64,000 nt of DNA from Clavaria fumosa. Taxonomy: Eukaryota; Basidiomycota; Agaricomycetes; Agaricales; Clavariaceae. The notes under the pieces were generated by a model that was not told the origin of the DNA, did not search any database, and worked only from the letters and a program-made list of their open reading frames with translations. Location: positions 1,240,001-1,304,000 of the forward strand of contig OX637804.1 of the NCBI GenBank assembly GCA_951802425.1, read 5' to 3'. Every line of letters starts with the position of its first letter. Position 1 is the stretch's first letter. Of the stretch, positions 36,230 to 46,466 are shown piece by piece. Position numbers and translations under genes: made by a program.

Positions 36230-38114
36230 TCAGAAGTAGGTCCATATGCCCATTGTGCCAGAATTGCAAGCTGCAATCTGGCTACCATCTGGCGAAAATG
36301 CAATTGACAGGATAGGGCCGGGAATCCCCACCACCTCAGGTTCGAATGGGGCACCTGTGACATTCCGGATCTGGATAGTGTCTGATTTAGACTTAGCTGG
36401 TGCGGTAGAAGCAATCCATTGGCTATCAGGAGAGAATGCAATACTTCCAGCTTCACCACCTTTGCTCAAGGCACCAACATCAGCCCCATTTTCTGTGGAC
36501 CAGAGACGGACATTGCCCTTCACATCACAAGAGGCAAACTGCCTGCCATCCATCAAGACCACGACAGACAATATGTTCGCATCAGGATGGACCCTATGCA
36601 TGAGTTTCCACTCTTTAGCATTCCATATCCGGATCCAATAATCTTGTCCTCCTCCCGAGATGAGGCGGTCACCATCTGGGGTAAATGCAATAGTCTTAAC
36701 CCCAGAAAGGTCTGTAGCCTTGGGAAATGAAGCAGGGGAAGTCCCTCCCTGCCGCCAGACAAGCAGACCGGACTTCGAGGAACCAGAGACTAAGTCGGTG
36801 TCATCATTTGAAAATGCAATACATTCGGAATAGTCGTTTTTGGGTTCAAGCTGTGCATTGCTCTGTAAGAGCCCTCCAGTTTGAGCACTCCAGACTCGAA
36901 GACACCCTTTGTTATCGCCAGATGCAACCTTTGTGCCATCATGAGAAAGTGCAACCGATGTAATATTAATATTACGCAGTTTCAATTCCCGGATATTGGC
37001 ACCAGATGTTGCATCAAATAAAAAGTGACCATAGGCAATCCGCCTACCCGTCGAAAAGGCAACTTGGGACTGGCGAGTGTCCGCATGAAAGATTGCTGTA
37101 AGATAGAATTTACTCCCTGGATGATAGGACAGAAGGGCGGATGGTGTCTCTGGCAGACTCTCTGCATGAGTTGCGCCTAAACTGTTGCCACATTGATGTT
37201 GGGTAGCGGTGCTCTCTTCGCGCCGCAATTTAATGAGTGCGAGCAACTTGCGGTGCGTCTCGAGAAGTAGAGGGATTCCCTCCTTGGCGCGTAAGCTGAT
37301 AAGGTCATTCTGCGGTTTAATAATTCCAAGAAGTTCGTTTTCAAATTGCTCGGCCCGGCTTGTGAGAACTTCGAGCTCCCGTTTTGCCTTGTCGAGCTCC
37401 TGCGTTGCCTTATTGAGCTCCGTTCTCGCCTCGTCGAGCTCCGTTCTTGCCGCTTCGAGCTCCATTTCAAGGTCTATTATTGCCGTGTCGAGCCCCATTC
37501 TTGCCGCGTCGAGCTCCCATTTAACCTCGTCGAGGTCCCGCTCTGCCTTGTTGAGCTCCGCGTAGAGCTCCGTGTTTCCCTCTCCGAGCTCCCATTCTGC
37601 TTTGTCGAGCTCTCGCTTTGCATCGTCGAGCTCCCGCTTTGCTTTGGCGAGCTCCCGTTTAACGTCGTCGAGCTCCCGCTTCGCCTTGTTGAGCTCCGTG
37701 TTTCCCTCGCCAGGCTCCCATTTTGCTTTGTCGAGCTCTCGTTTAACCTCATCGAGCTCCCGTTTAACCTCGTCGAGCCCCTGTTTAACCTCGTCGGGCT
37801 CCCGCTTCGCCTTGTTGAGCTCCGCGTTTCCCGCGCCGAGCTCCCGTTTCGCTTTGTCGAGCTCCCGTTTAACGTCATCGAGCTCCCGCTTCGCCTTGTT
37901 GAGCTCCGCGTTTCCCGCGCCGAGCTCCCGTTTCGCTTTGTCGAGCTCCCGTTTAGCCTCGTCGAACTCCTGTTTAACCTCGTCGAACTCCCGTTTAACC
38001 TCGTCGAACTCCCGTTTAACCTCATCGTCGAGCTCCCGATATCCCCCATTGTTTTCCTGTTTCTGATTCTGCATACCGGCCAAGAGTTTCGCAAGGACTC
38101 TGTATTCTCGGAAC
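36230..38114 (-). CDS. Coiled-coil/WD40 part of a RING-coiled-coil-WD40 gene split by Copia
   Basis: A single open exon downstream of the Copia insertion. The first ATG after the LTR is at 38074 and gives about 614 residues. The first 260 or so are an almost perfect charged coiled coil of seven-residue steps (KRELDxA), including two identical 28-residue units. Then a linker and a C-terminal beta-propeller with WD40-type blades (VASGDNKGCLRVW, LISGGGQDYWIRIW, FASCDVKGNVRLW, IAFSPDGSQIA). The original exon began at TTCCGAGAATACAG, reading FREYRVLAKLLAGMQ, and joined the 5' part now at 43076-43641. No stop interrupts this half, so it could still be expressed from the adjacent LTR. Function unknown; RING/WD40 architecture suggests ubiquitin ligase scaffolding. 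Confidence 0.72.
37480..38050 (-). repeat. 21-bp and 84-bp coding repeats of the coiled coil
   Basis: GAGCTCCCG-type 21-bp units (seven codons each) repeat across this stretch. A higher-order 84-bp unit (28 residues with GAGNAELNKAK) is repeated in near-identical form in about 37815-37975. This keeps the heptad phase while letting coil length vary. Confidence 0.8.
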
Positions 38115-38433
38115 TAATGATTATGATAACTTGGGGCAATGAGTGAGCACTAGAACCGATGCTGCACCCAGATTTTGCCCCATGGGTTAAGTACAGTCAT
38201 GTAACTACTAGCAGTGCTTATGGTGTAACAAAAGCGAATCATAACTACAGTAAGAAGGGTCTAGTTGCTCTACAACCAGATCTCCTACACTACTGATACA
38301 TAGATACAGTCAGAGACCTTTGGTTGCACTGCAACCAAACATGTAAAGTATGTCAGATGATCTACACTGCATACTATGAGCCAAAACGACGAAGATAGGT
38401 AAGGAAACTAAGTAATAGAATAGAAATCCAACA
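38115..38433 (-). repeat. Copia 3' LTR (element on the minus strand)
   Basis: Begins TGTTGGATTTC on the element strand and ends CATTA at 38115, next to the target duplication. It lies 40 bp upstream of the first ATG of the coiled-coil/WD40 half-gene, so it could act as its promoter. Confidence 0.92.
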
Positions 38434-38440
38434 CTCCCCC

Positions 38441-41400
38441 TCAAGTGGCATGCAGTCCAAGCGAAGATATATGGCACTTGATCTTTGCAATGGGTAAAGC
38501 CTTGGTGAGGATATCGGCAGTCATATCATTAGAAGGACAATAGACAAGGTGGATGGAACCATTTTCGAGCATGGAACAAATGAAATGGTAGCGAATGTCG
38601 ATGTGCTTCGTCCTGGCATGGTAGTTGGCATTGGCAGCAAGTGAGATAGCTGCCTGGTTGTCACAGTGGAGAATCATCGGTTTGGGAAGGGGTAGGAAGA
38701 CCTCACTAATGAATCTCTTCAACCAGATCGCCTCCTTTGCTGCATGGGTTGCTGCCACATACTCTGCTTCAGCTGTGGACAGGGTAACAAGCTCTTGCTT
38801 GCGAGAACTCCAAGAAATTGCTCCTCCATCCATGATGAATGCATACCCAGAAATCGCATGCCTATGCTCCTGAGAGGCACCATCAGCATCGGTAAAACCT
38901 TCCATCTCTTTCTCAACTCCCCCATACACCAGAGATAGGTCTCTTGTGCCCAGAAGGTAGCGAAAGACACGTTTAGCTGCTTCCCAGTGAGGTTTGCCAG
39001 GGTTCTCCAAGTATTGGGAGAGTGTAGACACAGCAAAAGCAATGTCAGGTCGAGTCCCAACTGCCAGATACATGAGGGAACCAATGGCTTCGCGATATGG
39101 CACTTTCTTCATGTAAGAAATGTCATCAGGGGTTGTGGGACAGTGAGACCTTGACAATGAAACATGGGGGTCAAACGGAAGAAATAGCAGTTGGGCCTCG
39201 GCAAGATTGAAACGGGAGAGTATAGAGTCGATATACTTTCGCTGGGAAAGGGAAATGGTGTGTTCCAATCGATTTCTGGTGACCTGGATCCCTAGTAACC
39301 AGTGTATGGGCCCTAGGTCAGTGATTCCAAACTGTTCACCAATGCGCTGCTTGTAGTCATCCAAGATCATGGCAGACGTGCCAGTAATGGTGCAGTCATC
39401 AACATGGATCGCCAGAACAACTGAGTGATGAGCATGGTGAATGTAGAAGACTCCAAAGTCAGACTCAGCGCGTTGAAACCCCAAACCAACTAATGTGGCA
39501 ACCAATGTTTCATACCACATCCAACCAGCTTGTTTCAGCCCATAGATGGTCCTGTGAAGCTTGGCAACCATTCCTTCGCCCTTCTCATACCCTGGAGGCT
39601 GGTCCATGTACAATTCCTCACCCTCCTCCAGTCTCCCATTCAAAAATGCACTGTTGAAGTCAAAAACATTGATAGGCCAATCCCTTCGTGCTGCCATGGC
39701 TAGGAGCATGCGGAAACTCGAAAGCTTGGCAACTGGAGCAAATGTCTCAGTATAATCGACTCCATGGATCTGGGTGAAGCCTCTGGCGACGAGTCGAGCT
39801 TTATACTTGATAACCTCGCCTGTAGGACCATATTTAATGACAAAGACCCACTTGCTGCTGATAATATTCTTGTCAGGTGGTCGTTTGACAAGGGTCCAAG
39901 TCTTCGCAGCCTCCAATGCCTTCAACTCCTTCAGGATAGCCTCCTCCCACCTTGGCCAGTCATCTCGTCGCTTGGCTTGGTGTAAGGTGAGTGGGTCAGG
40001 TCCTTCAATAACACCTGAAATCATCGCAAAATCTGTTCCTTCCATTTCCACAGTCTGTACACATTCTCCAAAAGCCCCCATCATTTCTGGAGTCTGTACT
40101 CCATGTGGAATCGATGTGCCAACCTGCTTTCCACTCCTATAGTGTCCCTTGGTGGTTCCTTCACCAGACTGGAGTCGTTGGACATATTCAGATGGTTTAA
40201 TCGTTCGTTTGGGCCTTGGTTCAGTGGGGATATGGATTGGAGTGTCGATAGGGGTGCTGGCTGGCTGATCGATGACTGTAGTATCGTCCTGTCTCTCCCC
40301 CTCGATCAGTGGGCCTGGAATAGTGATTTCAATAGCACCAAATTTGACATCTCGTTCCACAGACACTTTTCGCTGTCCTGGCCAATAGATTCTGTGAGCA
40401 TGAGTACTCTCTGCATCAAAACCAACCCAATTCCCAAGGTTTGCCCTTCCCTCCAGCTTCGTTCCATCTCTATCATGAACCCAGACTTGACATCCCCACT
40501 CTGGAAGGTTCCCAAGGTCGGGTTTCTTCCCATAGAGGGCTTCAAATGGTGTTCTGCCAAGAACTCGAGTGTAGGAGTGATTCTTCAACCATACCGCATG
40601 TGTAATGGCTTCTCCCAACAGGTATTTCGGCAGCTGGCTCTGGTGAAGAAGGGCTCGTCCTTTCTCAAGAAGCCAACGGTTAACGTGTTCAGCGATTCCA
40701 TTGTGTTCTGGGGTGTCATGAGTGGTAAGCCTTCGCTCAGTACCATGAATTTTCAAGTGATTGGAAAATTCTATACTCAAATACTCTCCACCTCGGTCAG
40801 ATCGCAGCCTCTTTATCCCCACACCATGCTGAGTCTTTGCCCATGCTTCAAACTCCTTGTAGGACACAAAAGTCTCGTCCTTGGTTCGCTGGAGCTTCAG
40901 GTGAAGCCATCGGGTGCAATCATCGATGAAGGAGCAGTAGTAGGATCGTCCATTCAAGGTTTGGACTGGTGAGGGGCCCCAAAGGTCAGAATGGATCTCT
41001 TCTCCAAATCTCTTCGCCTGAGGGTCGTACCGCACTTTCTGGATAGGCTTCCTCGTCATCTTTGCATACTCACATGATGCACAAGATGTCAGCTCTCCAG
41101 AATCATCCAATTCTATCCCTGTCACCATCCCTTCCTTCACCATCTTCTTGATTGTCTCAGGTGCAATGTGAGCCAATTTTCGATGAAGATCTGCTAATGA
41201 GGTCAATTCCACCTTTGCAGCTACTTCCCCATGGTCAACACGATATAGGCCATTCGAACTGACGAAGATTTCTCCCAAACGCCTTTGATTCTGGTCAAAG
41301 ATCCTGCAGGAATTGCCATGGAACCAAATTCCATAGCCAGAAGCAGTGAGTTTACTGATGGAGATGATGGTGACACCCATATCAGGAGCATAGAGGACAT

Positions 41401-42688
41401 CCTTCAGCAGGAAAGTGGTCGAGGATTTGCCATTTGGGACAGTAACCTCCATATCTCCCTTTCCTACAGCCTGGAAGGTTCGTTTATCTGCTGCTGTGAT
41501 AGGGCGAGTCTCAATTGATGAATAATTGGTTAGACGTGGTCTGAAGGGTGTCATATGGCGAGAGGCACCAGAGTCATACAGTTCAACATCCATTCCTCCC
41601 TCTGACCCAATCCCTGCAGCCATAGCATCGTCCAAAACAGGTTCCTCAGTTTGGGCTACCTGTAGATCATTCCCAGAAAGGAAGGAAGTGTTGCCAAGGC
41701 TAGGAGACACATCATCGAAGTCAGTGTGCATGAACCAGAGGTCGTCTTCGTCAAGGTAGTCCTGGGCTATTCGTCCCATATTGCTGTTGACCATATCTTT
41801 GTCCACAGCAATCCAAACTCCTTCATCATCATCATAGGGTGCCTCTGTGCTCGCCACATTCGCCTGGTCCTTCCCTGGCCTCCTAGTAGGTCCTTGACCT
41901 TCCCTTCCACCACCCTTCGCATAGCAGAATCGTTTAATGTGACCCTTCATATTGCAATTGAAGCATCTGCGCTCAGACTGTCCAGTTCTGCCTCCCTTTG
42001 AGAAACTGGTTGTAAATGCGACATCTCGATCATCCTTCTTGGGTTTGGATCGATTCTTGACCAAACGGCGGTCGTATTCATCAATAGCAATGTGCATAAT
42101 CGTCTCGGGGGATATCTCTCTCTTCTCCAGGGCCATTGTGGTTGTCATGGAGGTGATAATCGGGTCATATGAGCCAGGAAGTGAGCCAAGGAGGATCGTC
42201 GCATATTCATCATCTGTGAGAGTCATTCCCATCGATGATAGTCGCTCAAACATGTCAGAAAGTTTGTCAAAATGGGCTCGGACATCACCAGACTCCCCAC
42301 ATCGTTCGTCCTGAAGTTTCCTTCGAAGATCCACAGCAACCATTCGAGATCTGGTCTGGAATATCGCAGTAATACCTTCCCAGATATCCTTTGCCTGCGT
42401 CTTTCCCTTTATATGATTGAAGATGGAATCGGGTACAGTGCTCGCAATGCACTGTTTAACAGTGGCCTGGGCCATTCTCCATTTCTCCAATCGTCCTTCA
42501 TAAGCTTCCAAGGTCTGTGGGTCACTTGGTTCATCTGGCTGTGCTGGCTGAGCAGGGGTTCCTTCTAGGTGATTCAGGATGCCTCTAGCATCCAATGCCC
42601 ATCGTAATCGGTCCCTATAGGTAACCCAGTTGCTCCCATCAGCAGATAGCTTTGGAACCTTCAAGAAATCATCGGTTGGTTTCATCAT
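38441..42688 (-). CDS. Copia gag-pol polyprotein
   Basis: One 1415-codon frame starting at the ATG at 42688, with no stop or frameshift. In order: Gag with a zinc knuckle CFNCNMKGHIKRFC (242-255); aspartic protease DSGA (372-375); integrase zinc-binding region (HRKLAHIAP ... CASCEYAK); integrase core with SDLWGP, SDRGGEY and PEHNGIAE, giving the D,D,E triad; reverse transcriptase with the AIHVDD active site; and RNase H with TDAD, STAEAEY, DNQAA and TKHIDIRYH. The order integrase before reverse transcriptase is diagnostic of Copia. The stop lies a few bases from the 3' LTR. The copy looks capable of movement, which is inference from integrity only. Confidence 0.96.
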   Translation of the reverse strand: MMKPTDDFLKVPKLSADGSNWVTYRDRLRWALDARGILNHLEGTPAQPAQPDEPSDPQTLEAYEGRLEKWRMAQATVKQCIASTVPDSIFNHIKGKTQAKDIWEGITAIFQTRSRMVAVDLRRKLQDERCGESGDVRAHFDKLSDMFERLSSMGMTLTDDEYATILLGSLPGSYDPIITSMTTTMALEKREISPETIMHIAIDEYDRRLVKNRSKPKKDDRDVAFTTSFSKGGRTGQSERRCFNCNMKGHIKRFCYAKGGGREGQGPTRRPGKDQANVASTEAPYDDDEGVWIAVDKDMVNSNMGRIAQDYLDEDDLWFMHTDFDDVSPSLGNTSFLSGNDLQVAQTEEPVLDDAMAAGIGSEGGMDVELYDSGASRHMTPFRPRLTNYSSIETRPITAADKRTFQAVGKGDMEVTVPNGKSSTTFLLKDVLYAPDMGVTIISISKLTASGYGIWFHGNSCRIFDQNQRRLGEIFVSSNGLYRVDHGEVAAKVELTSLADLHRKLAHIAPETIKKMVKEGMVTGIELDDSGELTSCASCEYAKMTRKPIQKVRYDPQAKRFGEEIHSDLWGPSPVQTLNGRSYYCSFIDDCTRWLHLKLQRTKDETFVSYKEFEAWAKTQHGVGIKRLRSDRGGEYLSIEFSNHLKIHGTERRLTTHDTPEHNGIAEHVNRWLLEKGRALLHQSQLPKYLLGEAITHAVWLKNHSYTRVLGRTPFEALYGKKPDLGNLPEWGCQVWVHDRDGTKLEGRANLGNWVGFDAESTHAHRIYWPGQRKVSVERDVKFGAIEITIPGPLIEGERQDDTTVIDQPASTPIDTPIHIPTEPRPKRTIKPSEYVQRLQSGEGTTKGHYRSGKQVGTSIPHGVQTPEMMGAFGECVQTVEMEGTDFAMISGVIEGPDPLTLHQAKRRDDWPRWEEAILKELKALEAAKTWTLVKRPPDKNIISSKWVFVIKYGPTGEVIKYKARLVARGFTQIHGVDYTETFAPVAKLSSFRMLLAMAARRDWPINVFDFNSAFLNGRLEEGEELYMDQPPGYEKGEGMVAKLHRTIYGLKQAGWMWYETLVATLVGLGFQRAESDFGVFYIHHAHHSVVLAIHVDDCTITGTSAMILDDYKQRIGEQFGITDLGPIHWLLGIQVTRNRLEHTISLSQRKYIDSILSRFNLAEAQLLFLPFDPHVSLSRSHCPTTPDDISYMKKVPYREAIGSLMYLAVGTRPDIAFAVSTLSQYLENPGKPHWEAAKRVFRYLLGTRDLSLVYGGVEKEMEGFTDADGASQEHRHAISGYAFIMDGGAISWSSRKQELVTLSTAEAEYVAATHAAKEAIWLKRFISEVFLPLPKPMILHCDNQAAISLAANANYHARTKHIDIRYHFICSMLENGSIHLVYCPSNDMTADILTKALPIAKIKCHISSLGLHAT

Positions 42689-42756
42689 TGCAAGAAAAGC
42701 GAAGTTGGATAGTCAATTGATGTGTTTATAAGTCCCTAGGTCCGGGTCTCATAATC

Positions 42757-43075
42757 TAATGATTATGATAACTTGGGGCAATGAGTGAGCACTAGAACTG
42801 ATGCTGCACCCAGATTTTGCCCCATGGGTTAAGTACAGTCATGTAACTACTAGCAGTGCTTATGGTGTAACAAAAGCGAATCATAACTACAGTAAGAAGG
42901 GTCTAGTTGCTCTACAACCAGATCTCCTACACTACTGATACATAGATACAGTCAGAGACCTTTGGTTGCACTGCAACCAAACATGTAAAGTATGTCAGAT
43001 GATCTACACTGCATACTATGAGCCAAAACGACGAAGATAGGTAAGGAAACTAAGTAATAGAATAGAAATCCAACA
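42757..43075 (-). repeat. Copia 5' LTR
   Basis: Same 319 bases as the 3' LTR apart from one visible difference. Directly inside it, on the element strand, follows GATTATGAGACCCGG, the likely primer-binding region. Confidence 0.92.
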
Positions 43076-43641
43076 GGAACTTGGGACATTGAACGTCAAT
43101 GGCGCGCATAAAAGGAAAATGGTGATCCCAACCTGGTCAGAGGGCTGACCATGCAACCATGCCGTCAGGCTCTTCCCCAGTTGCTGGAATGTCGCAGGGC
43201 TCTCCTCAACATCCATGAGTCCTTCGATCGCGTTGAGAAACTGCTTGGCCTTGGGAGATGCGAGCGGGATGTCGAGTATCTGAATCATCTTGTCCATCGC
43301 ATCTTGGGCAGAGCTTCAGGTGCAAGCAGCTGGTTGAGCTACCTGGTTGTCAAGGGCATGGAGATAACAAACCTATAGCTGAAGACATGGCCACAAGGAA
43401 TCGTAGCAGGTATACGATTTTCACCGTGACCATCGTAAACATTCAAACATTGTTCGCACTTTGACGTTGGGAATATTAGAAGCATAGCAGGTGATGGTAA
43501 GCGAGAGGTATGGTGAACGACTTTGGGGTCGATTGCTTGTAACAATCGCAGGGATTCCCATATATGCCGATAAGAGGCGATAGCGAAGAGACCGAAGATC
43601 TGCGCATACCGCACCTGGATGAGGGTGGGGCGGCGGCTCAA
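43076..43641 (-). pseudogene. RING-finger 5' part of the Copia-interrupted gene
   Basis: Minus strand. A RING-like domain reads KCEQCLNVYDGHGENR, then IPCGHVFSYS, then CLHLKLCPRC, across a 43-bp intron (43372-43330). The first Cys expected after CGHVF is Ser. Downstream the frame must shift by one to reach DKMIQILDIP ... SLTAWLHGQPSDQ (to 43133). A 53-bp intron (43132-43080, GTTGGG to CCCAAG) then led to exon TTCCGAG, where the Copia element sits. The missing Cys and the frame change suggest decay, though an unseen intron could explain the shift. Its continuation is at 36230-38114. Confidence 0.6.
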
Positions 43642-43801
43642 TAAGGAGAAAATGACATTGTAAGCGAAGTGTTGCTTTGTTTACATCTTACTGTAATTCC
43701 CTAACAGCTCCATCACCGACTCCAGCATCAGCCCCTCGTCCTCACTCCCGCTCAACCCACATCACGTCCTCCACTCCCGCCGCGCAACAGGTCCGACTCG
43801 G

Positions 43802-44466
43802 AGAGCGCGAGTCGAAGCGGAGCCATATGCAAAGGTTTTGATCCTGCATGGATCTAGAGAAAGATTGATCCTACGACGCCTGCCACCTGAATGGCTGCAA
43901 GGGACATGTGGATACACACAACGTTGACACCAATTATCTCGCCGTTGGCCTTCCTGACCTTTTTTAGCTGCCTAAATGAGGTTCGCTTTCAAGAGGGAAG
44001 ACTCGCACCTCAGGAAATACCAGAATCGAGACTTCACGACGACTTCGTTGGGCGCAAAGATGCGCATGCGGTATATTTTTGGCGTGGGGTCCGCTTCTGT
44101 GAGCAAGTGGCGACCAACGATCTGACACTCCTTGAGACCCATCTGAAGACAAGGAGCGTAAGCCATTTGCCTTCGCCCTCATCCATCCTTGAAAAGTGCG
44201 CGTGTGTTTAAATGCTGCGACTCACCGTGTCAAAGATGTACTCCTGTGGGACGAGCTGGTCCAGATACAGTACCGCTACCTAAGCAGCTGTGAGGCTTTT
44301 TCCTCAAGGCAAGGGCGATTTTCCAACGAGTAAGGACAAGAGCGAAGGGACCTCATCTCGAATTGGAATTGTCGTTCTGTAAAGCGTATAGTTCATGACG
44401 CAGGTCATTGCCCGGGGAGCCCAATGACCGCACTTGGAGCATCATTCTCAACCAAGTCGCACGAGC
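43802..44466. repeat. Duplicated block A, right copy (inverted)
   Basis: Inverted copy of 3606-4262. Holds the 106-codon frame at 43891-44211 (plus), nearly identical to the left copy. In inverted order it should follow block B at 50180; instead it lies before block B, separated by about 1.1 kb of other DNA. Confidence 0.8.
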
Positions 44467-44984
44467 TCCGCTGTTTACATGTTTACAAACCGAGGGCTTG
44501 TGCGACCTACCCCACGTTTCCCCCTCATCGCCGTCAGGGATATTTTGTTCTTGCTTGTGCTGCTTTCTAGAGCGCTTCCTCCCAGATGACAAATCCCACG
44601 TATCTAGCTGCACTGTCACTCACGTCGCCACCAAACTACTCCACCGCCCTGCACTACATCCGCGCCGTGTCTTGGCCCCCATCAGACACCAACTACCGCC
44701 TTGTGCTGCATCCGCGCCGTGTCGGCCCCCTTCACGCACCTTATCACAGTTGCCCTTCTCGCTTCTGTTCCCTGTACGTTGCGTCTGCCGGACTTAATTC
44801 AACGGCTTTGACTCCCTTGGTCGGCACATCCGCGTGGTTCAACAGAGTGTGGACTTGCACCATAATCTGCAGAAAGTGAGATACGGTTTTACCAGGTTAC
44901 AGACGTACAAATACACTTTTTCTCGGCTTTCAGTCAGTCAGCCGTATTTTGATCGAAAATAACCAATCTGGATCTGGATGGTTG
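44467..44984. other. Unassigned DNA between block A copy and the helical-domain fragment
   Basis: No gene supported. A short match to the block A edge recurs (GCTTGTGCGACCTACC near 44500), perhaps a leftover of the rearrangement. Confidence 0.45.
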
Positions 44985-45582
44985 TTAGGAAATGTCGGCT
45001 GCGTCCTGGATTTGAGCGCTTCGCTATGCTATGGAGGCCCTCGCCGTTATTGTTCTCCCAGGTGGCCTACAAAGCGCTCACTGTAGCTTGGGGTTACTAC
45101 GATTCCATGCAAGAACACAAGTCCCTGTGCGACGTGCTCCTTCATCGATGTAGTGATCTCCTCATTGCGGTTGCGAACCGGATACAGGCTGGATCTTGCC
45201 AGAGTCTACTCGCCCATGTACAGATTCTTGAGAGGCATTCCCAACCGCGGATCATCTCTTGTTATCCAACGTGATTGTTGGGACGTAGTGCCTGTCTTAA
45301 AGTGAAGAAAGCCTTGGAAAACCTTGCGTCGAAAGGATTCTCTTGGAGGCTTCTTCATCAGCGCGATATAAAGATTGCCATCGCTGCTGCGGGAAATGCG
45401 GTTATGGATGCTTGCGCAATATTCAATGTGAGTGGATGGTTTTTGTGGATGTCTGATTTCGCGGCGTAGTCTATCAGATTGATGGCCACTTGACTGCCGT
45501 CGACCTCCAAGTTCAGATGGCCTCCGCCCGGGAACGTGATCGGCGCAAACTTGATGACCACCTCGAACAACTTGCCAAAAAT
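44985..45582 (+). pseudogene. Fragment of an MLKL-like helical N-terminal domain
   Basis: Plus-strand pieces read VAYKALTVAWGYYDSMQEHK, SLCDVLLHRCSDLLIAVANR, LLHQRDIKIAIAA and LQVQMASARERDRRKLDDHL followed by EQLAKN. This order (helical bundle, a His-Gln-Arg-Asp-Ile region, then a long charged brace-like helix) resembles the MLKL-type N-terminal domain found in many agaricomycete kinases and NLR-like proteins. The start and downstream effector or kinase domain are missing. At 45583 the frame runs directly into duplicated block B. The family call is from memory of pattern, not from a search. Confidence 0.5.
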
Positions 45583-46466
45583 GGAATGGGTCTAGTTGTT
45601 GGCTCCGTCGAGTCTCGCCTCGCGTCCGTGTCGGATCAGCGCAACACTAGTGGGTCGACATTAGGCTCGCGCGGTTCGTCCCACTGTCCGCCCTTGCCCC
45701 CGCCACCGCTACCGCCGCCTCGGTCGTATTCTCCATCGTCGGCTTCTTCGCGACAGTTGCTGCGCTCGACAATCCTGCCGTCGCTGCCATCCTTACGGCG
45801 CCCCAGACCCTCGGTTGGCAGTAGCGATGTCGGTACCGCCAATGGCAGTGGTCGTTCTCCCTATGCTCTTGCCCCTGCCTCGCCCCTTTCTGCTAGTCCT
45901 CGACGTAGTCGACCGCGGTTTCTCTCAATCTAAGACAACCAACTAGCGCGACCGCCACGGGAACCCCATCGCCTCAGCTGCGGTCACGGCCGCTGTCAGA
46001 GGACGGTGGTGGAGGGATCAGCTGGTTTGGCGGCGGGGCCAGGGCCAGGGCGGCAGCAGTAAGGGCGAGCACCGTAGGGACGTTAAGGGATCCAACATCG
46101 CTGCCGCCGCCTCTACCGCCCGCACTTTGGACGAGGTCCCCGCCGTCACCTGGGACGGACGATGGCTCGCGGGACGACCCGATGGCTATGGGCGGGATGA
46201 CGACGACGGAAGGTCTACTGTACCCACGATTGGTCTTGCACCCACGGGAAGGCGCTCAGCAGAGTTTGACCAGCTTCGCGGACTATGAGGATTATATGAG
46301 GCGGTTTGGTTCAATGCATTTTTTTTTGTTGACTCTATTTTCCATTTTCTGCTCAATGCCTATCACTTTTCCCTTGTGCTTTGTTCTTCTCCCCTCCATC
46401 CAGGTACTTATGCAACATAGCACGGTAACGTTCGACGCGCTGAGTCATGAAGGGACCATCGTGTAG
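45583..46466 (+). pseudogene. Truncated, frameshifted copy of the disordered membrane protein gene
   Basis: Matches the last half of the minus-strand gene at 8000-11088. It starts at VESRLAS and lacks the outer region and membrane helix. A 1-base loss in CCGCGGTTTCTC (about 45925; CCGCGGTTGTCTC in the left copy) shifts the frame into a stop (RPRFLSI). The terminal 94 codons at 46182-46466 remain recognisable with more substitutions. The neighbouring receptor gene stayed intact, so constraint differed within one duplicated block. Confidence 0.85.

Larger units (their letters stand above)
38115..43075 (-). mobile_element. Complete Ty1/Copia LTR retrotransposon
   Basis: 4961 bp, on the minus strand. 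It has 319-bp LTRs at 38115-38433 and 42757-43075 and a 5-bp target duplication, GGAAC, at 38110-38114 and 43076-43080. A purine-rich tract (TTGAGGGGGAG on the coding strand) directly precedes the 3' LTR, and one intact gag-pol frame fills the inside. By eye the LTRs differ at one base (CCGATG versus CTGATG), so insertion was recent. It landed four bases into an exon of the RING/coiled-coil/WD40 gene, in the same orientation as that gene. Confidence 0.95.

Noticed and set aside
38115..38121. Copia LTR ending at the first TG...CA boundary
   Set aside because: It leaves TAA outside on both LTR copies and destroys the exact 5-bp target duplication.
37346..38146. Plus-strand frame of 266 codons over the coiled coil
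   Set aside because: Shadow of the 21-bp heptad repeat on the opposite strand; the minus-strand frame continues into a WD40 domain.
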